The notes beneath the pieces were generated by a model. It did not search any database. It worked only from the letters and a program-made list of their open reading frames with translations, and had not been told where the DNA came from. Shown one piece after another: positions 1 through 7,471 of a DNA stretch of 11,722 bases. Position 1 is the first letter of the stretch. Every line of letters begins with the position of its first letter. The stretch lies in NCBI GenBank assembly GCA_016296675.1, contig JAEDIV010000087.1, positions 1 through 11,722 of the forward strand. Direction: 5' to 3'. A program made the position numbers and the translations under genes. This stretch comes from Clostridia bacterium (lineage in GTDB: Bacteria > Bacillota > Clostridia > Christensenellales > Aristaeellaceae).

Positions 1-5
1 AAGGG

Positions 6-47
6 CCGATCCCCTGAAATCCTGCGGGATTTCCGGGCGGGGATCGG
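6..47. repeat. Extended imperfect hairpin downstream of addA
   Basis: Bases 6-14 are an exact reverse complement of 39-47 (9 bp). Inside them, 16-22 pair perfectly with 27-33 (7 bp) around the loop TGCG; bases 34-38 form an asymmetric bulge. It lies about 24 bases beyond the addA stop. Read on the minus strand it is followed only by CCCTT before the window ends, so it is not a textbook intrinsic terminator. On the plus strand the nearest T6 run (61-66) is 14 bases away. It could end the addA transcript, or be a palindromic repeat or the leader of a gene beyond the edge. Confidence 0.5.
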
Positions 48-70
48 AAAGGGGGAAGCGTTTTTTCGCG

Positions 71-3000
71 TTATGCCTGCTCATCCCGGATCGAAATCGC
101 GTCGTTTTGACGGATCAGGCAGATGATGATCTCCTTTACCGGTTTTCCCGTGATGCTTCTAAGCGCTCTTGCGTATAGATTGAGCTGGGGAAGATAGCGC
201 GACTTCAGTTCTTCCTTGTCGTCCGCTTTGTCGGTCTTGTAGTCCAGAAGCACCCATTCGCCGTTCTCTTCAAAACACAGATCGATGGAGCCCTGAACCA
301 CGACACTGGCGGTGGACGGCGCGTTTTCGATTGCATCGCAAGCGCGCATTTTGAGATTGAAGCGCCATTCGCGTTTTACGCTTCGGGCATTTCGTATGCG
401 CATACCGATGACAGAATCCAGGAACTGCGCCATTGAGGATAAGATGACCGCCTGGCCCTGAACGGGTGAGAGAAGGCCTTTTTCAAGCATATACCGCTTT
501 TGTGCGCCCAGCGCAATTTTGAGTTCATCGCCTGAAAGCCCCTGGATTTTTTCATAATCCACATGCCGCAAAAACGTATGGATGGCCGTTCCGCGTTCAT
601 TGGCTGTCAGCCCGCCCTCGTTCATGAATTCAGGCCGCTGGGCGATTTCCGGAATTTCAAATGCGCCTGTGATTTCGCGCGTAAGACCGGACGCAGTCAG
701 CTTGACCGGAGATTGGATATTCCGGGCGTTAGGATACTGCCAGGTAATGGCAGCATGCATGCTTTCTGTAAAGTCATCGCCGTTTTCACATTTGTCAAGA
801 ATGGAAAGCGCTGTTTGAACACGATCATCAGAAGCGTCGTCCGCAGATGCGCCTTGAGGAGAATGGATGAACATCTGTACCTGAGGCGCGCCTTTTTCGG
901 GCTTTGCGCCAAGCGATTCCGCGCCCGGACAGTTCATGATCGCGGCGCCTACGATATCAAGGGCGCTTGTATACATATCCGGATGGTTCTGGGCAATTTT
1001 CCAGTCGATTTTTGCTGTTTCCAGATTCCGTACGCAGCCTGTCAGGATCAGGCGGGACTGCGCGCGGGTGAGCGCGACATACAAAACGCGCAGCTCTTCG
1101 GCTCTGTCCTGTCTGGCTTCCGTTTCAACGATGGCGCGTCGGGCGATGGTGTCGCGCATGGTTTCAAGCTTCTCATCCATGCGCATAAGCGCGATGCCCA
1201 GATCCCTGTGCGCAGTCAGTTTGTCATCAGCGCGCTGGGTTCTGAATCTGCGGCCGAGAAGGGAGACAAATACGACCGGGAATTCAAGGCCCTTGCTTTT
1301 GTGCGCCGTCATCAGGCGCACCACGTCGTCATTTTCGCTCAGGATATGCGCGCTTTCGCCGTCGCCTCTTGCGCGCATGAGGGCGGCGTATTCCAGAAAT
1401 TCAGGCAGCGATCCGCCGATGGTGTTTTCATAATGCATTGCGCGGCTGGCCAGCATGTCGATGTTCGCCTGCCGTTGTCTGCCGCCCGCAAGCGCGCCTA
1501 CATAGGCGTAAAAGCCCGTTTCGGTTGCGATTTTTCTAATCAGGCGGGCGATGGGCATGGAGCGGGAAAGCGCGCGCCATGCATCGAGCTTTTCAAAAAA
1601 CTCCCTGAGCACAGCGTTATTCTCCGCATCCTGCTTAGCGGCTTCATAAAACGATCCGCCCTTTTGCCGTGCGCGGATTTTTGCAAGCTCCATCGTCGAA
1701 AGCCCGACAATGGGCGAGCGCAGAACGGAAATCAGATCAATATCCCGCCTGCGGTTTATAAGAAGATGGAGAAGGGACATAATCTCCATGACTTCCAGCG
1801 CGTCAAAATAGCTCTCGGACGCATCGGCATAGGCGGGAATGCCGTTTTCGGAAAGCACAGTTGCCAGGTGATTGAGCGCATTTACACGAACGCGCGTGAG
1901 CACACAGATATCGCGGTATTTAAGAGACGGATTCTCGCTCCTCATCTCCCGTATGCGCTTTGCAATCACATAGCCTTCGCGCTCCGCGTCGTTCATATCA
2001 TGAATGTCCGCGTCCTCATCCGCGTCTTCGACACTTGCGGATTTATCGACGATATGCACTTCGACCGGCTCGTCCTCTCCTTCAAATTCGCGGCCTTGAT
2101 AGAGCATTGCGTCTTCATCGTAAGTGATTTCGCTTGCGCCGCCGTGCATGACGCGCGCAAAAATATGGTTGACAAAATCAATCACGCAGGCACGGGAGCG
2201 GAAATTTTGCTTAAGCACGATCAGCTCATTGACGCCGCCGGATTTGTATGTTTCGTATTTCTCCAAGAACAGCTTGGGTTCCGCCTGGCGGAAGCGATAG
2301 ATCGACTGCTTGACGTCGCCGACCATGAAGCGGTTGTTTTCACGCGCGATTTTAGAAACAATGGCTTCCTGAACATCGCTCGTATCCTGATATTCATCCA
2401 CGAAAACGAATTTGTATTTGTTTCGGATGCTTTCTGAAACGCGATCGTCTTCAAGGGCCTTGAGCGTATAATGTTCAAGGTCGCTGAACGTGAGCGCGCT
2501 TCGTTTTTCTTTATATACGCGAAGGCGGTTTGAAAGATCCTTGGCGATATCAAACAGGGTAAGAACGCTTTGTTTGCTTGCGCGGATATCCTCCATGGAC
2601 AGATCAGCGTCCAGCGATACGATTTTTTTCGCGGATTCCACAGCCGATTTGACCTTTTTCCGGACGGCTGTCATCGTATCGCTTAAGTAGACCTGCATTT
2701 CTGTCTTGTCTTCCGCCTTTACCCTTTTTCCGGGCTTGGGCGTAACCTGCCTGAATGCGCCGATCAAGGAATGCATCCGGCGATAGGGCGCGTTTTGGAT
2801 TTCAAGAAGCGCTTCCCGGTCGGCTTCAAGCGCAGACACATAGTGATTCGGGCCTTCCGGCTGTGCAGCAAGAGAAATTGCATAGTCATTCAGCGCAATC
2901 GCGCTTTTAAGCTTTTCACGAAGCGCGTCTTCCAGCGCCTTTGTCCAGATTTCCCCGTCTTTATCCATGAGAAGGCATGCGTTTTCAAACCATTTATCCG

Positions 3001-3529
3001 GGTCAGGCCGCTCCTTCAAAAAGGAATGCATATCCATCACCAGAGACCGCACGCGCATCGGTCCTCTGGCAAAATCCAGCTGCTCAATGCCTTCGCCGCC
3101 CGTCTGATAGGCATTTTCCAGCGCCTCGTCCATGGCACGCTCGGTCAGCTGTTTATCCTCCGCGTCGTCTATGATCCTGAACATCGGATCGATGCCCGCG
3201 GCCTCAAAATGGTTTTTCAAAACCTCCATGCAGAAGGAATGGAGCGTGGAGATGGACGCGTTTTCGAGCCTTTCCAGCTGCTCCGCGGCATGAGGCACAC
3301 CCATCTGGGCAATTTCACGAAAGCGCTTTCTGAACTTATCGCGCATGTCGGCGGAAGAAGCACGGGTGAAGGTCACGATCAGCATTTCATCGATGTTTGC
3401 GCCCTCTTCCACAAGGCGCATTACGCGCTCGACAAGCACGGTCGTTTTGCCCGAGCCTGCCGCAGCCGCGACCAGCAGATTCTTGTTTCGCGAAGTAATT
3501 ACCCGCGCCTGATCCGCCGTCCAGCGCAT
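71..3529 (-). CDS. addA: ATP-dependent helicase/nuclease subunit A (AddA)
   Basis: This is the helicase-nuclease subunit of AddAB, the Firmicutes counterpart of RecBCD, which resects double-strand ends to Chi-like sites for RecA loading. The 1152 residues show the full superfamily 1A set: WTADQ near the N-terminus (3-7), Walker A AAAAGSGKTT (21-30), Walker B DEYQDT (378-383), GDVKQSIYRFRQ (404-415), TAHKSKGLEF (741-750) and LYVALTR (816-822). The C-terminal RecB-type nuclease is intact: GTAIH upstream, Asp1083 in GSIDL, DYKTD (1096-1100) and QLNLY (1115-1119). Length is slightly below the usual ~1200-1240. The start is the ATG at 3529, six bases after GGGGAGGG; the frame stays open for 22 more codons to a TTG at 3595, but that has no ribosome binding site. 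addB, usually just upstream of addA, is absent here: the upstream neighbour is divergent. No convincing -35/-10 pair was found for this gene. Confidence 0.96.
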   Translation of the reverse strand: MRWTADQARVITSRNKNLLVAAAAGSGKTTVLVERVMRLVEEGANIDEMLIVTFTRASSADMRDKFRKRFREIAQMGVPHAAEQLERLENASISTLHSFCMEVLKNHFEAAGIDPMFRIIDDAEDKQLTERAMDEALENAYQTGGEGIEQLDFARGPMRVRSLVMDMHSFLKERPDPDKWFENACLLMDKDGEIWTKALEDALREKLKSAIALNDYAISLAAQPEGPNHYVSALEADREALLEIQNAPYRRMHSLIGAFRQVTPKPGKRVKAEDKTEMQVYLSDTMTAVRKKVKSAVESAKKIVSLDADLSMEDIRASKQSVLTLFDIAKDLSNRLRVYKEKRSALTFSDLEHYTLKALEDDRVSESIRNKYKFVFVDEYQDTSDVQEAIVSKIARENNRFMVGDVKQSIYRFRQAEPKLFLEKYETYKSGGVNELIVLKQNFRSRACVIDFVNHIFARVMHGGASEITYDEDAMLYQGREFEGEDEPVEVHIVDKSASVEDADEDADIHDMNDAEREGYVIAKRIREMRSENPSLKYRDICVLTRVRVNALNHLATVLSENGIPAYADASESYFDALEVMEIMSLLHLLINRRRDIDLISVLRSPIVGLSTMELAKIRARQKGGSFYEAAKQDAENNAVLREFFEKLDAWRALSRSMPIARLIRKIATETGFYAYVGALAGGRQRQANIDMLASRAMHYENTIGGSLPEFLEYAALMRARGDGESAHILSENDDVVRLMTAHKSKGLEFPVVFVSLLGRRFRTQRADDKLTAHRDLGIALMRMDEKLETMRDTIARRAIVETEARQDRAEELRVLYVALTRAQSRLILTGCVRNLETAKIDWKIAQNHPDMYTSALDIVGAAIMNCPGAESLGAKPEKGAPQVQMFIHSPQGASADDASDDRVQTALSILDKCENGDDFTESMHAAITWQYPNARNIQSPVKLTASGLTREITGAFEIPEIAQRPEFMNEGGLTANERGTAIHTFLRHVDYEKIQGLSGDELKIALGAQKRYMLEKGLLSPVQGQAVILSSMAQFLDSVIGMRIRNARSVKREWRFNLKMRACDAIENAPSTASVVVQGSIDLCFEENGEWVLLDYKTDKADDKEELKSRYLPQLNLYARALRSITGKPVKEIIICLIRQNDAISIRDEQA

Positions 3530-3635
3530 GCCGATCCCTCCCCTGTTTCGTTTATTACAAAAGTATTTCGATGGATCGCATTCAAATTCCTGCAATATTG
3601 AACGGAAACGCGGAAAATTCCATGTCTGTTTCCTA

Positions 3636-3664
3636 TTGTGAAATGCATGAAAAAGTGGTATGAT
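3636..3664 (+). promoter_or_regulatory. Extended -10 promoter of the uxuB-like gene
   Basis: TTGTGA (3636-3641) and TATGAT (3659-3664) are separated by exactly 17 bases, and TG at 3656-3657 gives an extended -10. Transcription should begin near 3671, leaving a leader of under 30 bases containing only AGGGAGG (3681-3687) before the ATG. A short leader like this leaves no room for a riboswitch, so control would have to come from a DNA-binding regulator. This is a consensus match only. Confidence 0.75.
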
Positions 3665-3698
3665 TACAATAAGATATTATAGGGAGGATAGGACAAAT

Positions 3699-5264
3699 AT
3701 GAAACTTAATCTGAAAGCTCTCGAGAATAAAGCCGTATGGCAGGAAAAAGGGTATGCCCTTCCCCAGTATGATGTAAGCGCAGTTGCCGAGAACACCAAA
3801 AAAGCGCCCCAGTGGATCCATTTCGGCGCAGGCAATATCTTCCGCGCATTCTTAGGCGGCGTACAGCAGCGCCTTTTGAATGCAGGGAAAGTCAATACCG
3901 GCATCGTCGTTTTTGAAGGCTTCGATCCTGAAATCATCGAAAAAGCCTATCGCCCGTTTGACAATCTTTCTGTCGGCGTAACGCTCATTTCCACCGGCAG
4001 CGTCAAAAAAGAAGTGCTCGGCTCCGTCGTCGAATCGCTTACCATCCAGGATGACGCGCGCGCAACCGAAATCTTTGAAAATCCCTCTCTCATGATGGCC
4101 AGCTTTACCATCACCGAAAAGGGCTATGCGCCCGCTTTTGCCCAAAAGGACGCCGACGGCAAGCCCGAAGACGCCAAGGGCCTCATGGGCTATCTTACCA
4201 AGCTCGTCTACAAAAGATACCTGAAAAATGCCCAGCCCATCGCGCTTGTCAGCATGGATAACTGCTCCCACAACGGCGAGAAGCTTGAAAATGTTGTGAA
4301 GATGGTTGCAAACAAGTGGGTCGAAAACGGCCATGTGGAAGCGGGCTTTATCGATTACCTGAATGAAAAGGTTTCCTTCCCCTGGTCCATGATCGACAAG
4401 ATCACCCCCAGACCCGATCAGAACGTCATGAAAATTCTGGACGAGGACGGCTTTGAGGACGGCGGCCTGATCGTAACTAGCAAAAACACCTACACGAGCG
4501 CCTTTGTCAACGCAGAAGAAAAGGAATACCTTGTCATTGAAGACGATTTCCCGAACGGCAAGCTGCCCCTTGACAAGGCGGGCGTATATTATGCCAGCCG
4601 CGAAACCGTTGAGCGCGTGGAGCGCATGAAGGTCACCACCTGCTTAAACCCCCTGCACACCTGCCTCGCTGTATTCGGCTGCCTTTTGAACTTCAAGACC
4701 ATCTGGCAGGAAATGAACGATGACGACCTTAAGGCGCTGGTCAACAGAATCGGCTATGTCGAGGGCATGCCCGTTGTAACCGACCCCGGCATCATGAAGC
4801 CCGAAACTTTCCTTGGCGAAGTCTTGAACGACCGCCTGCCCAACTGCTTCCTGCCCGATACGCCCCAGCGCATCGCCACCGATACCTCCCAGAAGCTGTC
4901 CATCCGCTTCGGCGAAACCATCAAGGAATACCTTGAAAAGGGCATGGATATCGCAGTCCTCAAGGGAATCGCACTGGTTGAGGCGGGCTGGATCCGCTAT
5001 CTGCTGGGCATTGACGATAACGGAAACGAAATGGCAATCTCTCCCGATCCGCGCCTTGCCGAGATGAAACAGCGCCTTGCCGGCGTTACCTTCGGCTGCA
5101 ACGAGGGCGTAGAAGATAAGCTTCTGCCCATTCTTGAAGACGAAAGCATTTTCGGCGTAAGCCTTGTAAAGGCCGGCCTTGCCGATAAGGTCATCGAGAA
5201 CTTCAAGAAGATGAATTCGGGCGCAGGCGAAGTAAGAAAAGCGATCCACGAAGTAGTCGCGTAA
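3699..5264 (+). CDS. uxuB: Mannitol dehydrogenase-family oxidoreductase, probable D-mannonate oxidoreductase (fructuronate reductase)
   Basis: A 521-residue member of the polyol-specific long-chain dehydrogenase family, NAD(P)-dependent cytosolic enzymes interconverting ketoses and sugar alcohols or acids. The N-terminal nucleotide-binding motif is HFGAGNIFRAF (41-51). SMDNCSHNG (185-193) and FPWSMIDKITP (227-237) are family signatures. The active-site segment is KVTTCLNPLH (311-320), holding the Lys, Asn and His of the family, though Lys sits one residue further from Asn than in Pseudomonas mannitol dehydrogenase. Fructuronate-to-mannonate reduction in hexuronate breakdown is the likeliest role; mannitol or tagaturonate dehydrogenase are alternatives, and no uxuA or kdg gene is adjacent to decide. 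The ATG at 3699 is chosen because AGGGAGG lies 11 bases before it; an in-frame ATG at 3660 lies inside the -10 box. It is transcribed alone, divergently from addA. Confidence 0.82.
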   Translation: MKLNLKALENKAVWQEKGYALPQYDVSAVAENTKKAPQWIHFGAGNIFRAFLGGVQQRLLNAGKVNTGIVVFEGFDPEIIEKAYRPFDNLSVGVTLISTGSVKKEVLGSVVESLTIQDDARATEIFENPSLMMASFTITEKGYAPAFAQKDADGKPEDAKGLMGYLTKLVYKRYLKNAQPIALVSMDNCSHNGEKLENVVKMVANKWVENGHVEAGFIDYLNEKVSFPWSMIDKITPRPDQNVMKILDEDGFEDGGLIVTSKNTYTSAFVNAEEKEYLVIEDDFPNGKLPLDKAGVYYASRETVERVERMKVTTCLNPLHTCLAVFGCLLNFKTIWQEMNDDDLKALVNRIGYVEGMPVVTDPGIMKPETFLGEVLNDRLPNCFLPDTPQRIATDTSQKLSIRFGETIKEYLEKGMDIAVLKGIALVEAGWIRYLLGIDDNGNEMAISPDPRLAEMKQRLAGVTFGCNEGVEDKLLPILEDESIFGVSLVKAGLADKVIENFKKMNSGAGEVRKAIHEVVA

Positions 5265-5274
5265 ATCATAAACG

Positions 5275-5309
5275 AAAAAAACAATGGCTCCCTCCTATTG
5301 GGGGGAGCC
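5275..5309 (-). terminator. Hairpin with T tract on the minus strand
   Basis: GGCTCCCTCC (5286-5295) pairs with GGGGGGAGCC (5300-5309), including one T-G pair, around the loop TATT. It begins 21 bases after the uxuB-like stop. The plus-strand side is followed by AAAGAAAATGC with no T run, while the minus-strand side is followed by ATTG and then T7 (5281-5275). By shape it is therefore an intrinsic terminator for minus-strand transcription, even though the neighbouring genes run on the plus strand. It may still limit read-through from the uxuB-like gene as a stable 3' hairpin. Confidence 0.6.
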
Positions 5310-5408
5310 AAAGAAAATGCGGCGTTTCGTATCTGTTTTGCGGTGAATCCCAGATTTAAAATCACCGCAGCGAAGGCCGCTTCCTGACAGGCGTCCTCAT
5401 TCCTCCGT

Positions 5409-5437
5409 TCATCTCTTCGCATTCATCCGCATAGCCT
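5409..5437 (+). promoter_or_regulatory. Possible SigE-type (mother-cell) promoter for the spoIIID operon
   Basis: TCATCTC (5409-5415) and CATAGCCT (5430-5437) are 14 bases apart. The Bacillus SigE consensus, from memory, is KMATATT then 13-15 bases then CATACAMT, giving 5 of 7 and 6 of 8 matches. Placement suits transcription from about 5444, just ahead of the GGAGG at 5453. No good vegetative TTGACA/TATAAT pair was seen in 5310-5450. It fits the known SigE control of spoIIID, but two partial matches are weak evidence. Confidence 0.33.
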
Positions 5438-5466
5438 AAAAAAGCTTATGCCGGAGGCGATGCTCC

Positions 5467-5757
5467 ATGAGATGCGACATTTCTCTACGGGTGGAAGAGG
5501 AAGCCAGGTATATACTCAGAACCGGAGCCACTGTGCGCGACTGTGCAAAACACATGGGCGTGAGCAAGACAACGGTTCATAAGGATATGCGCGTCAGGCT
5601 CAAGACCTTAAGCCGCGGCCTTTTTGAAGAGGTCGGCGAGGTGATGGACAAAAACCGCGCGGAGAGGCATCTTCGCGGAGGAATGGCGACGCGCGAAAAA
5701 TACAAAGGTCAAAAATCGGAGGTACAAAAGGCGAATGCTTTGGGAATACGGGATTGA
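5467..5757 (+). CDS. spoIIID: Sporulation transcriptional regulator SpoIIID
   Basis: A small sequence-specific DNA-binding protein that, in Bacillus and Clostridium, activates and represses mother-cell genes after SigE becomes active and helps bring on SigK. The 96 residues align through the whole family: a helix-turn-helix at about 22-41 (TVRDCAKHMGVSKTTVHKDM, with the recognition helix SKTTVHKDM) and the second conserved basic region RHLRGGMATREKYK (67-80), which also contributes to DNA binding. Length is normal (Bacillus 93). The start is the ATG at 5467, nine bases after GGAGG (5453-5457). It is the first gene of a four-gene unit and overlaps the MreB-like gene by 23 bases. Its presence is the strongest evidence that the host forms endospores. 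Confidence 0.95.
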   Translation: MRCDISLRVEEEARYILRTGATVRDCAKHMGVSKTTVHKDMRVRLKTLSRGLFEEVGEVMDKNRAERHLRGGMATREKYKGQKSEVQKANALGIRD

Positions 5758-6748
5758 CGCAGGCAGCGAGAATCTGCGCCTTGTCAAAAGAGGAACGCCG
5801 CAGATTGTCAGAGAATCATCCTATACGGCCATAAGAGAAGGACGCGGCACGCCCTTTGCATGGGGCGACCGCGCGCTTATGATGCTGGGTCGTGCGCCCA
5901 AGGGCGTTTCCATCATTAAAAGCGTCAATCGCGGATGTGTGGACCGTGCAAATCTGTTTGCCAAATGGGCGCGCATCATCCTCGACGAAGATGAAGCGAT
6001 CATCAAGAAAAGCACCATCTTAGTCGGCGTGAGCGAGAGCATGCGCAAGGAAGCCGTGGAAGAGATGCAAAAACGCATGCTGGATGAAGGCATTTCCGGC
6101 GTTGCGGTCGTCCATTCTTCCATCGCCTGCGCGCTCGGCGCGGGAGAAAAGGTGATGGATCCGGAAGCGGTCTGCGTTCTTGACGTAGGCGCGGAGCAGA
6201 TTCAGACGGCGGTCATTTCGGGCGGCAGGATTGTGAAGTCAGATTGCCTTTCTTTCGGCTGCGCCCGCGCCGATCAGACGCTGATGGAAGCGGCGCGCGT
6301 GTATCTCGGCTGCTCCATCGGCCCCAGAACTGCCCGCGAACTGATCACGGAACTGGGAAAGGAATCGCTTTCGGACAATGCCGCGGTCGAAAAAAATGTA
6401 TTCGACTATAAAACCGGTCTTCCGAAAAAGAAAAAGATTCCCGCCTTACTGGTCAAGCGCTGCATTCAGGAGGTCGTGGACGAAGCAGCCGAAATGTGCG
6501 AAAAGCTGGTCATGTTCCTGCCGGAAGAAATCGCTGGCGACGTTTCTGTGCGCGGCTTTGTCATCACCGGCGGCGGCGCGCGCCTGATGGATTTCAAAAA
6601 GGCCGTGGAAAGCGCGACCGGCCTTCCTGCGCGCATCGCCCAATCGCCGGAAGACTGCCACGCAAAGGGCCTGCAGCGCATTCTCAACAGCCAGAAAACC
6701 TATGCACGGCTGATTACAAACGAAATGGAAGAAAGCCGCCGTTCATGA
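5735..6748 (+). CDS. Degenerate MreB/Mbl-like actin homologue in the spoIIID operon
   Basis: A 337-residue actin-fold protein collinear with MreB/Mbl. Recognisable segments: phosphate-1 region GIDAGSENL (6-14, MreB has DLGTANT), the RPMKDGVI-like KSVNRGCVD, HSSIACALGAG (127-137, MreB has EEPMAAAIGAG), phosphate-2 region DVGAEQIQTAVI (150-161, MreB has DIGGGTTEVAVI), YKTGLPKKKKIP (MreB GRDLVTGLPKTIE) and the adenosine loop TGGGARL (278-284). The adenosine loop is kept, but the conserved Glu of EEP and the GGGT of phosphate-2 are gone, so ATP hydrolysis is doubtful. No N-terminal amphipathic helix is seen. The ATG at 5735 lies inside spoIIID; GGAGG (5718-5722) is 12 bases upstream. The spoIIID-mbl order is conserved in Bacillus, so this is probably an mbl-lineage gene adapted to sporulation; that role is inference. 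Confidence 0.85.
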   Translation: MLWEYGIDAGSENLRLVKRGTPQIVRESSYTAIREGRGTPFAWGDRALMMLGRAPKGVSIIKSVNRGCVDRANLFAKWARIILDEDEAIIKKSTILVGVSESMRKEAVEEMQKRMLDEGISGVAVVHSSIACALGAGEKVMDPEAVCVLDVGAEQIQTAVISGGRIVKSDCLSFGCARADQTLMEAARVYLGCSIGPRTARELITELGKESLSDNAAVEKNVFDYKTGLPKKKKIPALLVKRCIQEVVDEAAEMCEKLVMFLPEEIAGDVSVRGFVITGGGARLMDFKKAVESATGLPARIAQSPEDCHAKGLQRILNSQKTYARLITNEMEESRRS

Positions 6749-7443
6749 AAAGAATCGTAAAAAAGGACGGAAAGGCGCTTGAATACACGCTGATTTGTTC
6801 CGGAAACCGAAAAAATGTACTTCTTCAGGCGCTGCCTGAAGGAAAGGTGCGCGTGTATGCGCCGAAAAACGCGCGCCTTCGCGAAATGGACAATCTCGTT
6901 CTTTCGCGTTGGGAGTGGATCATCAATATGCATGCATCCCTCGATCTGGAAGCGAAAAAGGCGGAATTTGATCCCGAAAACGGCGTACTGATCGAAGGAA
7001 AGAAAATGCCTTTGATGCTGCACCGCGCGGTAAAGGCAGGCGCGGAGATTACAGACGGAACGCTTCATGTTTATGCGCCGTCTTTGGAAAACGCGCGCAT
7101 TGAGGCGGAGATCAAAAAATATCTGGCCAGGCTTGCGCTGGACAGAATCAGGCTGAATCTCGACCTTTATGCGCCCACTGTCGGCCGGGAATACGGCCGC
7201 GTCACCATCCGCGAACAGAAAACGCGGTGGGGCAGCTGCTCCAGCAGGAAAAATCTCAATTTCAACTGGAAACTCATCATGGCGCCCAAAGAGGCGCTTA
7301 CATATGTTGTCATCCATGAGCTTTGCCACCTGATCCATTTCAACCATTCGGAGAAGTTCTGGCAGGAGGTCTCGGCAAGGATGCCGGAATACGACATCTG
7401 GCGCAAATGGCTGCGCTTAAACGGCAGCAAGCTCAATTTATAG
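6745..7443 (+). CDS. YgjP-type zinc metallopeptidase (M48-like, DUF45)
   Basis: A 232-residue soluble protein of the YgjP/DUF45 family, zinc metallopeptidase-like proteins related to SprT and WLM domains. The family block is complete: QKTRWGSCSS (158-167), then HELCH (191-195) with Glu192 as catalytic base and His191/His195 as zinc ligands, and a third ligand His201 in NHSEKFW (200-206), giving HExxHx5H. No signal peptide or membrane segment is visible, so it should act in the cytosol; the substrate of this family is not known to me. The start ATG at 6745 overlaps the stop of the MreB-like gene as ATGA, with only a weak upstream GGAAGAAAG, so translation is probably coupled. The frame stays open much further upstream inside the MreB-like gene, but that part encodes no family sequence. 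Confidence 0.88.
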   Translation: MKRIVKKDGKALEYTLICSGNRKNVLLQALPEGKVRVYAPKNARLREMDNLVLSRWEWIINMHASLDLEAKKAEFDPENGVLIEGKKMPLMLHRAVKAGAEITDGTLHVYAPSLENARIEAEIKKYLARLALDRIRLNLDLYAPTVGREYGRVTIREQKTRWGSCSSRKNLNFNWKLIMAPKEALTYVVIHELCHLIHFNHSEKFWQEVSARMPEYDIWRKWLRLNGSKLNL

Positions 7444-7471
7444 AAAAACACCGGAAAGGGGAACGAAACTT

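Noticed and set aside
563..2437. A 624-codon open frame on the plus strand, opposite addA.
   Set aside because: It is entirely antisense to a gene with all AddA motifs, shows no recognisable domain, is rich in Cys, His, Phe and Arg as expected from the reverse of a GC-rich frame, and has no convincing ribosome binding site.
3530..3595. A 22-codon N-terminal extension of AddA starting at TTG (3595).
   Set aside because: The extension is not part of the family, has no ribosome binding site, and the ATG at 3529 has an ideal GGGGAGGG six bases upstream and begins the conserved WTADQ motif.
2771..3601. A 276-codon plus-strand open frame opposite the N-terminal part of addA.
   Set aside because: It is a shadow of addA with no family resemblance and no translation signal.
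4997..5422. Minus-strand frame of 141 codons, and within the same stretch a possible short Arg-rich peptide (MRTPVRKRPSLR) ahead of the hairpin at 5286-5309, suggestive of an attenuator.
   Set aside because: Downstream of the hairpin on that strand there is only antisense of the uxuB-like gene, so nothing would be regulated; the GGAGG is only one base from the ATG, and no homology is seen.
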